From contig CAKNQN010000003.1 of the NCBI GenBank assembly GCA_930990665.1, forward strand, positions 1 through 64,000: a stretch of 64,000 bases of DNA, in the 5' to 3' direction. A model generated the notes under the pieces. That model was not told the DNA's origin, made no database searches, and worked only from the letters and a program-made list of their open reading frames with translations. Below, one piece after another: positions 33,396 through 41,456 of the stretch (position 1 is its first letter; each line of letters opens with the position of its first letter). Both the position numbers and the translations under genes were made by a program. The DNA is from an uncultured Clostridia bacterium. GTDB taxonomy: Bacteria > Bacillota > Clostridia > Christensenellales > Borkfalkiaceae.

Positions 33396-33635
33396 GTTCA
33401 CGAAATTTTGCGAAAAGAGTTCGCAAAATTTCCGTGATTTTTAGGAAAAACCCAACGTTCGCCGCCGCTTTGAAAAAGCGGACGGCTCTGCGTTCGGTTT
33501 TTCCTCTGCGACGTTATTTTTAGGGGCTCTCCTTTATAGAAAACGTCGCATTCACCTTTTCCGCCAGAGGCGCTGAGCGCGCAAATAGAGGGCGCTTTTT
33601 GAAAAGTGCGATTTTCAAACGCGCAGTAAATTATT
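33396..33635. repeat. Structured intergenic element, copy 3
   Basis: Hairpins: P1 33398-33437 (outer TCACG/CGTGA, inner TGCGAA/TTCGCA, loop AAGAG), P2 within a GGAAAAACC...GGTTTTTCC bracket, P3 33508-33515 with 33542-33549 (GCGACGTT/AACGTCGC) enclosing TTTTTAGGGGCTC, then ATTCACC, P4 33570-33580 (GCGC/GCGC) and P5 33598-33619 (TTTGAAAA/TTTTCAAA, loop GTGCGA). Confidence 0.8.
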
Positions 33636-33876
33636 TCAAAACAATTTACTCGCGCAAGGGAAACCGCGCTTTTCCGCAGCGCAACCCTGTTTGCCGACAC
33701 TTCGGCTTTTGGGAAGAGGGTGAATTTGCGGCTTTATGCAATAGTTTGAAGCCCTTAAAATAAGCCGCAAAGAGGGAGAAAACGCCGCACAGCCGCTTTT
33801 TCAAAGCGGCGCTCGGCGGTGTCGCCCTCAAAATCTCGGCAATTTCTTTCGACAGCTCGAAAGAAATTGCGAGAAC
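33636..33876. repeat. Structured intergenic element, copy 4 (inverted)
   Basis: This is a reverse-oriented copy joined tail to tail to copy 3. Hairpins: P5 about 33652-33681, P4 33693-33706 (GCCGA/TCGGC), P3 33725-33734 with 33762-33771 (TTTGCGGCTT/AAGCCGCAAA), P2 about 33783-33818 and P1 33835-33873 (CTCG/CGAG around a 12-bp stem, loop ACAGCT). AATTTACTCGCGC mirrors the end of copy 3. The gap 33369-33879 has no gene. Confidence 0.8.
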
Positions 33877-33879
33877 TGT

Positions 33880-34584
33880 TTACGGCAACAGCCTCTTCGT
33901 GGTGCCCTTCAGATAAACCTGGCAGAGGCGGAAGCCCTCGGCGTAGTCGGCACCGCACTGATAGCCGCGGTAACGCGAACAGGTGCGCACCATGTCGGCA
34001 AAATCGATGCCGTCATGCTCGCGCATCCAAACCAGCTGGCTTTCGTGGCATTCCAGCATGCGGATCTTGAGGTCGATCTCTTCGGTGATGTCCACATACT
34101 CCGTCGGCTGGAAGTTGACACCCGCCAGCGGATCCATATAGTAGATAGGCACGAGCTTGGCGACCCCCGACTGCTTCGTCTTGTAATTGGGGATGGTCGC
34201 GCCGAAACTTGCGTCGAACACCAGGCGGGAAACCGCCGTGTGGTCGGGCATATAGTCGTCGGGATTGTGCGTGATGATGAAATCAGGGTTCGCATACCGG
34301 ATCACGTCGATAACCTTGTCGCGCGCCGCCTTGTTGTTGTCGTAGATGTCGATATCGTCGAACATTCCGCCGATCACTTCGATGCCCGCCATCTTGCCCG
34401 CACGCTCCGCTTCCGCCGCACGGATCTTGGTCAGCTCGTCGGGCGGAATGATCACATGCCCCAGATTACCCGTGCTCAGATGACATACGACGACTCTGTC
34501 GCCGCGTTTGACACATTTTGCCAGCGTTCCCGAACAGGCGATCTCCACGTCGTCGGGATGCGCACTGATTGCCAGTACGTTCAT
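33880..34584 (-). CDS. PIG-L (LmbE-like) family deacetylase
   Basis: This 234-aa zinc enzyme removes N-acetyl groups from sugars (GlcNAc-PI, GlcNAc-inositol, BshB-type substrates). The zinc motif AISAHPDDVE stands at residues 5-14 and the second ligand set in YMPDHTAVS. ATG 34584 has GGTGA just upstream; a 19-residue extension is rejected. It is the first gene of the sugar operon, so it may replace NagA as the deacetylase step. It has a promoter with a palindrome and is divergent from an AraC regulator. Confidence 0.9.
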   Translation of the reverse strand: MNVLAISAHPDDVEIACSGTLAKCVKRGDRVVVCHLSTGNLGHVIIPPDELTKIRAAEAERAGKMAGIEVIGGMFDDIDIYDNNKAARDKVIDVIRYANPDFIITHNPDDYMPDHTAVSRLVFDASFGATIPNYKTKQSGVAKLVPIYYMDPLAGVNFQPTEYVDITEEIDLKIRMLECHESQLVWMREHDGIDFADMVRTCSRYRGYQCGADYAEGFRLCQVYLKGTTKRLLP

Positions 34585-34612
34585 AAAATCACCTCTTTTT
34601 TTATTCAATATT

Positions 34613-34650
34613 ATTGTAATGCAAATCTGTTCTCTTTGCAACGTGTTGCA
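34613..34650 (-). promoter_or_regulatory. Sugar operon promoter with palindromic operator candidate
   Basis: TTGCAA (34636-34641), 17 bp and TACAAT (34613-34618). The inverted repeat TGCAAC-GT-GTTGCA (34637-34650) covers the -35 box and is a candidate site for the divergent AraC protein. Confidence 0.6.
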
Positions 34651-34677
34651 GTTTCCAAAAAGAGTAAAATAATCTAC

Positions 34678-34706
34678 TTGATTTTTTCTGACGGCTATGA
34701 TATACT
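34678..34706 (+). promoter_or_regulatory. AraC gene promoter, leaderless type
   Basis: TTGATT (34678-34683), 17 bp and TATACT (34701-34706), followed by six T and then ATG 34713. Transcription should begin at or next to the start codon; no Shine-Dalgarno site exists. Confidence 0.6.
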
Positions 34707-34712
34707 TTTTTT

Positions 34713-35594
34713 ATGAAAAAATATTTTCGGCACAAGCTAGAAAACTTGCTGGTGATCGACAAAGTGGTCACCATCCACTATTTCGAATTCCGAAAAGATT
34801 TCCGCTCGGAAGGGGAATCGCATGATTTCTGGGAACTGGTCTATGCGGACAAAGGGAGCCTGGTATGCACAGCAGACGAGCGGGAGATCCCGCTCGGGCA
34901 GGGAGAGATCCTCTTTCACAAGCCAAACGAGTTCCATGCCCTGGCGGCGGACGGGAAGAGGGCGCCCAACGTATTTATCATCTCCTTTGAATGCAAGTCG
35001 GAGGCGGTGCGCTTTTTCGAAAACAAAAAGATCGGGACGGGAATTTCGGACAGACAGCTGATCTACAACATCCTCGAAGAGGCGAAAAAGACCTTTGACA
35101 TCCCCTATTCCGACCCCGCGCTCAAAAAGCTGCGGCTGCTGCCCTCCCCCACCCTCGGCGGACAACAGCTCATCCGCAACTACCTGGAGATCCTGCTCAT
35201 CGACCTGATGCGCTCGCAGACGGAGACGGAGAGCGGCAACCGCGTATTTCTGCAGAAGACCGAGTTTGAAAACAAGCTCGTCAAGGATATTCTGCGCTAC
35301 CTTTCGGAAAACGTCGACAGGCGCCTGACCATCGCCGAGATCTGCGACGCGGCAGGCTACAGCCGCGCCTATGCCTTCCGCGCGTTCAAGGCCGCCACGG
35401 GAAAGAGCATCATGGATTACTTCCTGCACCTGAAAACGGAACGCGCCAAACAGCTCTTGCGCGAGGGAGAACTCTCCGTCCGCGAGATCGCCGACGCCCT
35501 CGCCTTCGATACCCCCAACTATTTTTCCAAATCCTTCCGCCGCCTGGAAGGTCTGACCCCCTCCGCTTACCGCAAAAGAAGCAACTGGCCCTGA
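34713..35594 (+). CDS. AraC family regulator of sugar operon
   Basis: This 293-aa protein has an N-terminal cupin-like sugar-binding domain (15-120; HDFWELVYADKGSL, HKPNEFHAL) and a C-terminal double helix-turn-helix (about 190-290; LTIAEICDAAGYSRAYAFRAFK, FDTPNYFSKSFRR). It is divergent from the PIG-L-NagB-PfkB-aldolase operon and probably controls it. The start ATG 34713 lies 6 nt from the -10 box, so the mRNA looks leaderless. Confidence 0.92.
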   Translation: MKKYFRHKLENLLVIDKVVTIHYFEFRKDFRSEGESHDFWELVYADKGSLVCTADEREIPLGQGEILFHKPNEFHALAADGKRAPNVFIISFECKSEAVRFFENKKIGTGISDRQLIYNILEEAKKTFDIPYSDPALKKLRLLPSPTLGGQQLIRNYLEILLIDLMRSQTETESGNRVFLQKTEFENKLVKDILRYLSENVDRRLTIAEICDAAGYSRAYAFRAFKAATGKSIMDYFLHLKTERAKQLLREGELSVREIADALAFDTPNYFSKSFRRLEGLTPSAYRKRSNWP

Positions 35595-35796
35595 TACGGC
35601 AAGAAGTTTTTCACGGCAGCATCGGCTGACAGCACGTTTTCCCCCTGCGGCATCGCCCGCACGGCGGCACGGTTTTTTGCGTCGGCCGCAATGAGAGAAA
35701 ACCGCCATCGGATTTCAGACGAACGGCGGCGATCTTTTGCGCGGCGGTCTCCCGCAAAAAGAGGACAAAACAAAGCTGCACGCTTGGGCGGAAAAA

Positions 35797-35840
35797 AAGC
35801 CCCCCTGCGGCGCGGAAATCCGCACCGCAGGGGGGGCGTC
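35797..35840. terminator. Bidirectional terminator
   Basis: An 11-bp stem CCCCCCTGCGG/CCGCAGGGGGG plus an inner GCGG/CCGC, with T runs on both strands, between the convergent AraC gene and the epimerase remnant. The rest of 35595-35860 shows no gene. Confidence 0.8.
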
Positions 35841-35860
35841 TTTTTCTGCAAAAATTTGCA

Positions 35861-36556
35861 TCAGCGCTCGTAACGGCGGAGCATGGTGCGGGTAAATTCA
35901 AGGAGGAAGGCCGCCTCGCTATCCAGCCGCGCCTCGGTCGGGTTGTCGAGGATAGGACGCCAGACGCGGATGTCGTACCCCACTTCGTCCCCCATCATCA
36001 GGAAGGGTTCGGATACGATGTCACCCCTGTAACCGATCTCGGCAAGGGTGCGGAAGATGCCTTCCCAATCGAGATGACCGCGCCCGGGGACATTGCGGTT
36101 GTTTTCGCCGGTGTGGAAATGGCGCAGGTATTTCGCTGCATAGCGGATGGCGTCTTCGATGCTGTCTTCTTCAATGTTCATGTGATAGGTGTCCAGATGC
36201 ACCCCGACATTGGGGCTGTCCACCGTCTGTACATAGGCCACGGCCTCTTTCGCCGTGTTGATCAGCGGCGATTCGAAGCGGTTGACCGCCTCGACACAGA
36301 TGGTGACGCCCTCTCCTTCCGCGACGGTCATCACCTCGCGCATGGAGGCGACGCTGCGATCGAACAGGGCGCGCTTTTTTGCCTCGTCCACAAATTCTTT
36401 CGGGACACCCCAGCCCGCAAACGTGACGCCGGAAAAGAGCTCGCCACCCTGTACGGCGATCTTGCGGACGATGTCCTTGAGATACTGCACGCCCGCCCGA
36501 CGGGTCGCTTCGTCGGCCGAAGAGATGTCGTAGCGCATGTTCAGGCCGAAAAACGG
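35861..36556 (-). pseudogene. 5'-truncated D-tagatose/psicose 3-epimerase-like gene
   Basis: The reading frame matches the C-terminal three quarters of the allulose/tagatose 3-epimerase family, including all four metal ligands: Glu in CVEAVNRFES, Asp in VHLDTYHMN, His in FHTGENNR and Glu in VSEPFLM. Homology begins abruptly at LPFFGLNMRYDISS, equivalent to about residue 60-65 of full-length enzymes, so the first beta-alpha units are missing. There is no Shine-Dalgarno site and no room upstream, because a divergent gene begins at 36652. I judge it a remnant; a short protein from ATG 36538 is possible but unlikely to fold. Confidence 0.7.
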
Positions 36557-36603
36557 CAAAAAATCGTAAAATCTTCCCAAAATACAACTTGTTTTGCAGA
36601 TTT

Positions 36604-36633
36604 TTGACAAAAACCGCCGCGCGGGCCTATCAT
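36604..36633 (+). promoter_or_regulatory. Promoter of PocR gene
   Basis: TTGACA (36604-36609), an 18-bp spacer and TATCAT (36628-36633), 18 bp before ATG 36652. Confidence 0.6.
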
Positions 36634-36651
36634 GAGGGCGAAGGAAAAACC

Positions 36652-37074
36652 ATGGTGATCGAATTTGAGAAGGAAAGGCTGGAACAGCTCCTTTCCGACT
36701 TTTACAAGGTGACGGAAAGGACCGTCAGCATTTGGGACGCCGATTACAATCAACTCGTCTTCCGCCCGAAGGAGATGGCCGCCTTCTGCCAGATGATCAA
36801 GAGCTCACCGGAGGGAAACAGGCGGTGCACTCTCTCGGACAGAGAGATCTGCGAGGAGTGTTTCCGCACCAAAAAGCCCGCCATGCATCACTGCCATGCG
36901 GGGCTTATCGACGTGGCTCTGCCCATTCTGTACGGCGAAACGCTGCTCGGCTTTCTGATGTTCGGCCAGATCCAGCCGAAGGACGCAGGCGCGGATCCCT
37001 TCGGACAGGTGCGCAGAAAATGCCGGGATCTGAAACTGGACGGCGCCCTCCTCAAAAAAACTTTCGGGCGCTGA
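36652..37074 (+). CDS. PocR sensory domain protein, N-terminal part of split regulator
   Basis: This 140-aa product is a PocR-type ligand-binding domain: FYKVTERTVSIWD, a cysteine-rich RRCTLSDREICEECF segment, HHCHAGLIDVALPIL and GFLMFGQI. Full-length relatives continue into AraC helix-turn-helix domains. Here the frame ends with TGA 37072-37074 shortly after a run of seven A (37054-37060); the continuing sequence LKMFDLNKAMAAANLL lies in the frame reached by adding one A. AAGGA precedes ATG 36652. Confidence 0.75.
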   Translation: MVIEFEKERLEQLLSDFYKVTERTVSIWDADYNQLVFRPKEMAAFCQMIKSSPEGNRRCTLSDREICEECFRTKKPAMHHCHAGLIDVALPILYGETLLGFLMFGQIQPKDAGADPFGQVRRKCRDLKLDGALLKKTFGR

Positions 37075-37076
37075 AG

Positions 37077-37496
37077 ATGTTCGACCTGAACAAAGCGATG
37101 GCGGCGGCGAACCTCCTCACCGCCTGCACCAGTTATCTCTGGATCTCGCACATCATCCGCGTGAAACAGAATCTCCCCGCGGCACAGCTAGACGCTTTCG
37201 TGCGCGAAAACCTCAACCGCGAACTTTCCGTAGCCGATCTGTGCGCCGCGCTCAATATTTCCAAAAACAAACTCTATGCGCTCACAAGGGAAAACTTTCG
37301 CTGCACCCCCTTCGAATATGTCCAAAAAATGCGCATCGAACAGGCCAAACACCTTCTCATCCATCTCGATGAACCTGTTTACAACATCGGCGGCATGGTC
37401 GGCTTTGACGACTACAATTACTTTATAAAAGTCTTCAAAAAATGCACGGGCTCCACCCCCTGCCGCTATCGCAAACTTTATCCCTTCAACCTGTGA
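37077..37496 (+). CDS. AraC-type HTH, C-terminal part of split PocR regulator
   Basis: This 139-aa ORF (ATG 37077, two bases after the upstream TGA) contains the linker AMAAANLLTACTSYLW typical of PocR proteins and a complete AraC double helix-turn-helix (LSVADLCAALNISKNKLYALTRENF; FDDYNYFIKVFKK). It may be translated by reinitiation or as a fusion after slippage on the A run, or it may be the end of a frameshifted gene. Regulated target unknown; the adjacent epimerase remnant suggests sugars. Confidence 0.7.
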   Translation: MFDLNKAMAAANLLTACTSYLWISHIIRVKQNLPAAQLDAFVRENLNRELSVADLCAALNISKNKLYALTRENFRCTPFEYVQKMRIEQAKHLLIHLDEPVYNIGGMVGFDDYNYFIKVFKKCTGSTPCRYRKLYPFNL

Positions 37497-37579
37497 CGCA
37501 AATTTTCCCTCTGCCGGAAACAGAAACTTTTTCGGGCCTTTGCAAGATTTTTTTGCAACAAGGTTTTTTCTGATCGGCA

Positions 37580-37617
37580 AAAAACCGCTGCGCGAGTTAT
37601 CTCGCGCAGCGGTTTTT
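37580..37617. terminator. Bidirectional terminator
   Basis: A perfect 17-bp stem (AAAAACCGCTGCGCGAG and complement) with loop TTAT, between the convergent AraC and rqcH genes. Confidence 0.85.
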
Positions 37618-37676
37618 ATCCATACGTATCCGAGTTTTTTGAACCGCGGCAGAAAATTACAAGCGTTTATGCCCCT

Positions 37677-37812
37677 GCGCATCGACGGTGCGATCTGAAA
37701 ATTATGCCTGTTCCGCGTCGGCGGGGCGGCGGGCAGAAAATCATGCCTCAGCGCATCGGTGGTGCGATCTGAAAATCATGCCTGTTCCGCATCGGCGTGG
37801 CGGCGGGGCTCG
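37677..37812. repeat. Duplicated 3' end of rqcH, 74-bp period
   Basis: Units begin at 37677 and 37751 (GCGCATCG...GGTGCGATCTGAAAAT...ATGCCTGTTCCGC...GGCGGCGGG) with a few substitutions. The second unit contains the rqcH stop (37776-37778) and last codons; the first is a downstream copy. Confidence 0.75.
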
Positions 37813-39461
37813 ACGAGAATGGTTTTGAAGTCGGTGTAGGTGACGAATCCCGCCCGCGCGCCCGAAGGTTTTTTGACAAAGCGGCGCTCGCAGTAGTCGA
37901 CAGGGACTTTGCCGCCCTCCTTCGCATCCGAAAAATACGCGCAGATCTCCGCCGCCGCCAACAGTACGTTTTCGGGCAACTTGCGCCCTCCCGTGCGGAT
38001 GAGCACGTGCGAACTGTGGTATTTCTGGGTGTGCAGCCAGACGTCGTCGGGCGCGGCGGCGCGCAAAAGCCTGTCGTTCTGCACGTTGTTGCGGCCGGCA
38101 TACACGGTGAATTTTCCGAAGATAAAGGTGCGGAAGGGCACGGCAGCCTGCTTTGCGCCCCGCTTCTTTTCGGGGGGCAGGATGCCCGCCCCGCGCAGCT
38201 CGTCGGCGATCTCCGAAAGGTCGAGGGCGTTTTCGGCGCGCGAAAGGGAGGAGAGCATGCTGCGCGTGTAGTCGAGATCGGCTTCCGCCTCCCGCTTCTG
38301 CTCCGAAACGGCTTCCAGCGTGCGCTTCTGCTTGTTGTATTTTTTGTAGTATTTCTGCGCGTTCTGCGCGGGGGTGAGCGTCCTGTCCAGCGGGATCTTC
38401 ACCTTCGCCGCGCCTTCGTCATAGTAATTGACAAGCTCGCAGCCCTCCATCCCCTTTTTCAGCGCGTAGATGTTGGCGGTGATCAGCTCGCCGAAAACGC
38501 GGTTTTTTTCCATGTCCGCACAGGAGAGCTCCCGCTCGCACAAGAGCGCCAGCTTTTTCTCTTCCTTTTTGCGGCGGGCCGCCAGCAGCGATTCCAGCTT
38601 TCTCTGCCGTTCGGAAAACTCCCTGGCGCTCTCCCGCTCGGTATAACAGATGTCCTGCGCCGCGTTCACGCTCGGGCAGGGCTGGCCGCCCGCAAAGCGG
38701 GCATGAAAATCTTTGGCGGCGCCGCGCGCGTCCCGCTCGACGGCGGGCCGCTTTTCCTCCGAAAAGATAAAATCGTATATGCGTTCCGCCGTATCCGAAG
38801 AATCCGCGCGGGGCGGCACGTCGCCGAAGAGCTCTCTGACGAGAATGCGGCAAGTGGGCAGCGCCAGGCCGGACAGGTTGGAAAAGAGAAACTCGGCAAA
38901 ATCCCCTCCGCCGTAAGCGGCGAGGCGGGCGCGGAGGGCAGCTTTATCCGAAGGATCCGCCTTGTCTTGCTTTTCGGGGAAGGAATACCGTACTCCCGGA
39001 AAGAGCACCCGCTTGAAATTTTCCTGCAAAGAAGATACCTTCAGCGCCCCTAAAATGACTCCGTTTTCGGTGAGCACGAGGTTGGAGTACTTGCCCATGA
39101 TCTCGGCGTACAGCACCCGCTCGGCGCGGGAAAATTCGCCCGCGCAGTCGAAGGTGAAGGAGAGGATGCGCTCGAACCCCTCCTGCCGCACCTGCGTAAG
39201 CACCGCGCCCGCAAGGTGCTTGCGAAGGAGCATGCAGAAATTGGGCGCCGTTTCGGGCGCCGTGCGCGGCGCATCGGACACGCACGCCCGCGCAAAGGAC
39301 GCATTGGTGTTGAGAAATAGCCGACGCGTCTTTCCACCCGCATATAAATAGATGTCCGCCTCGTCGCGCGAGGGCTGGATGATCTTATTCACTTTGCCGG
39401 GGCAGAGCATTTCGTTCAGCTCTTCGGCGATGAATCGGAGCGTGTAAGCATCCTGCGGCAT
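37776..39461 (-). CDS. rqcH: Rqc2 homolog RqcH (NFACT family)
   Basis: This 561-aa NFACT protein matches RqcH, which binds stalled 50S-peptidyl-tRNA complexes and adds C-terminal alanine tails for ClpXP degradation. Layout: NFACT-N (1-180; begins with an ELNEMLCPGKVNKI segment), a helix-hairpin-helix and coiled-coil middle (190-410) and the NFACT-R domain (about 430-545; FGKFTVYAGRNNVQNDRL, DDVWLHTQKYHSSHVLI). Older annotations call it fibronectin-binding protein. GGAGG lies 7 nt before ATG 39461. It is divergent from the XRE gene; clpP and clpX lie 4-5 kb away. Confidence 0.92.
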   Translation of the reverse strand: MPQDAYTLRFIAEELNEMLCPGKVNKIIQPSRDEADIYLYAGGKTRRLFLNTNASFARACVSDAPRTAPETAPNFCMLLRKHLAGAVLTQVRQEGFERILSFTFDCAGEFSRAERVLYAEIMGKYSNLVLTENGVILGALKVSSLQENFKRVLFPGVRYSFPEKQDKADPSDKAALRARLAAYGGGDFAEFLFSNLSGLALPTCRILVRELFGDVPPRADSSDTAERIYDFIFSEEKRPAVERDARGAAKDFHARFAGGQPCPSVNAAQDICYTERESAREFSERQRKLESLLAARRKKEEKKLALLCERELSCADMEKNRVFGELITANIYALKKGMEGCELVNYYDEGAAKVKIPLDRTLTPAQNAQKYYKKYNKQKRTLEAVSEQKREAEADLDYTRSMLSSLSRAENALDLSEIADELRGAGILPPEKKRGAKQAAVPFRTFIFGKFTVYAGRNNVQNDRLLRAAAPDDVWLHTQKYHSSHVLIRTGGRKLPENVLLAAAEICAYFSDAKEGGKVPVDYCERRFVKKPSGARAGFVTYTDFKTILVEPRRHADAEQA

Positions 39462-39582
39462 AGGCGAACCTCCCTTTTTCTACATTATAGCGCAATACGC
39501 CGCGAAAAGCAAATATGCGGCGTACACTTTCCGAAAACGGCGAAAAGCAACGAACCGTTGCACGCAAATTCCTAAAAGAACA

Positions 39583-39611
39583 TTGACACGCCGCCCCTTC
39601 GCACTTATAAT
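39583..39611 (+). promoter_or_regulatory. Promoter of XRE membrane protein gene
   Basis: Perfect consensus: TTGACA (39583-39588), 17 bp, TATAAT (39606-39611). Confidence 0.75.
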
Positions 39612-39629
39612 AGAATGGGGAGGGAAAAG

Positions 39630-41279
39630 ATGAAGATAGGAGAAAACATCGCCATGCTCCGCCGCAAGAAGGGCGTGACGCAGGCGCAGCTTGCAGACGA
39701 ACTTCATTTTACACGCCAGGCGATCTCCAACTGGGAACGGGGACAGACAGAGCCGGACGCGCAGACGTTGCCCGTGCTCGCCGCTTACTTCGGCGTTTCG
39801 ACGGACGAACTGCTGGGCGCTTGCCCCGCGTCGCACCCGCTCCCGCCCTCCGCTTCCCTTCCCGCCTCGCCAAAGCGCCGCTTGAAAGTGCAGACGACCG
39901 TTCCTGCCGCCAAGGCGCTGCGTGCCGTACTGTGGGCGTATGCGGGACTGACGGCGGCAGAAATTTTGTTGCAACTTGCAAAAAGCGCGGCCGCTATGCT
40001 GCTATGCAGCCTGTGCGGCATTTTCGCTGCCGCGGCAAACCTTGCGGTCTTTATTCTCTTTCTCATCGCGAAGCAACCTTCCGACCGCCGCGGCGCACGC
40101 ACTGCCTTTTACGCTTGCTGGATAGCGGGCGAAACCTGCTCGCTGGTATATTTGTTTGCCGAAGGCATTGCCGCTCTGGTCTTCGGCATCGCCGCTCTGT
40201 TGCTCACGCCCGTCATACAGGTGTTTCTCGTTCTCTCCTTCCAATCGAAAGACCCTGCCGCGCGGCGCAAATATTTTATCCTGCTCGGCATATACATCGC
40301 ACTCGCCCTGGCGGCCACCCTGACAGCATTTCTCTCGCCCGATTTCAGCCTTTACCTGACATCGCTTGCCGACCCGACGAACGTCGCCTCCCTGTTTTTG
40401 CTGGAACGCGCCCTGTTCGACCGTACGGTGATATCTTACTATTCCACCGCACAGGCTTGCCTGTTTTCCGAAGGACAGGCGGGCGCACCGCAAAAAGAGA
40501 TCACCGCCGAACAACTGGCAGAGGCGCAGACGATGCGCGAACAGATCGCCGCCTCGAATGCCGCGCAAACGCAAAAAATGCGGGAACAGGGTATCGCCGT
40601 GTCCGCGCAGCTGTCCCCTTCCGCGTCGAAAGCGCGCACCGCAACGCCCGCTCTGCGCGAAATTACGGAGGACGTACCCGCATTTTCCAGAACCGTGCTG
40701 CCCGCCGCGTTTTTCATCGGCGCAGGACTGTTCCTGCTGTTTATACTCTTTGCTCCGCCCGGATCGTCTGTGGCGATATTCGTGACGATCGTACTGCTGT
40801 TTTCGGGCTTTCCCGCCGTTTTCGGCGTGTTGTTCTTCCTCGTCAAAGCGGGGAGAAAAAAGGTGCCGCACGCGCTGGCGGGCGCGCTGTGGACGGCGCT
40901 GATGCTGTTTTCCGCCGGCATGTTCATCCGGAAATTTCTGACGGGCAACGAACCTTTGCCTCCGGCGACAAACATTATACTGCACGGCGGATGCTTTGTT
41001 CTCTTTGCGGTACTGCTGTTTGCGCTGCCGCCCGACGAAAACCGCAGCCGCGCCGGACACAGATTTATGCAAATTGTACTTTTTGCCGCCGCGGCGGGAC
41101 TGACCGCCCTCTGCCTCTGGCTGCCACTGCGCGGCTGGTTTCCCGAAGACGGCGTAATTGCGGCATTTGTCTCCAACTACGGCTTTATGCTACTGCTCCT
41201 CTTGCTGCACCTCATAAAAGCCGACCGCACGGTGCGAAAGACAATCCGCTACGGCGTCCCTTTTCCGCCGGAAAACTGA
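39630..41279 (+). CDS. XRE regulator fused to multi-pass membrane domain
   Basis: This 549-aa protein has an N-terminal Cro/C1-type helix-turn-helix (1-62; KKGVTQAQLADELHFTRQAISNWERG), a proline-rich linker and then about ten membrane segments (from about 95 to 540) interrupted by a soluble, Gln/Ala-rich stretch near 290-330. Membrane-anchored XRE proteins are common in Clostridia and probably sense envelope stress or a ligand; no target is evident. I chose ATG 39630, with GGAGG just upstream, over ATG 39615, which lies too close to the -10 box. Confidence 0.8.
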   Translation: MKIGENIAMLRRKKGVTQAQLADELHFTRQAISNWERGQTEPDAQTLPVLAAYFGVSTDELLGACPASHPLPPSASLPASPKRRLKVQTTVPAAKALRAVLWAYAGLTAAEILLQLAKSAAAMLLCSLCGIFAAAANLAVFILFLIAKQPSDRRGARTAFYACWIAGETCSLVYLFAEGIAALVFGIAALLLTPVIQVFLVLSFQSKDPAARRKYFILLGIYIALALAATLTAFLSPDFSLYLTSLADPTNVASLFLLERALFDRTVISYYSTAQACLFSEGQAGAPQKEITAEQLAEAQTMREQIAASNAAQTQKMREQGIAVSAQLSPSASKARTATPALREITEDVPAFSRTVLPAAFFIGAGLFLLFILFAPPGSSVAIFVTIVLLFSGFPAVFGVLFFLVKAGRKKVPHALAGALWTALMLFSAGMFIRKFLTGNEPLPPATNIILHGGCFVLFAVLLFALPPDENRSRAGHRFMQIVLFAAAAGLTALCLWLPLRGWFPEDGVIAAFVSNYGFMLLLLLLHLIKADRTVRKTIRYGVPFPPEN

Positions 41280-41304
41280 CTAGGTAAACGCCCGCAAAAA
41301 AACA

Positions 41305-41340
41305 AAAACCGGCCGACGTACCGACACATCGGCCGGTTTT
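41305..41340 (+). terminator. Terminator of XRE gene
   Basis: A 12-bp stem AAAACCGGCCGA/TCGGCCGGTTTT followed by further T to 41344. Confidence 0.85.
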
Positions 41341-41382
41341 TTTTCAGAATCGAGAAAAAATAGGCGCAGGACATAAAAACGC

Positions 41383-41411
41383 TTTGCAAAATGCGGCGTT
41401 TGTGCTACAAT
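41383..41411 (+). promoter_or_regulatory. tig promoter
   Basis: TTTGCA (41383-41388), 17 bp, TACAAT (41406-41411); alternatively TTGCAA with a 16-bp spacer. Confidence 0.55.
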
Positions 41412-41456
41412 GGTGTACTGAATCCTATAAGCTTTAATTCGAACAGGAGAAAGACT

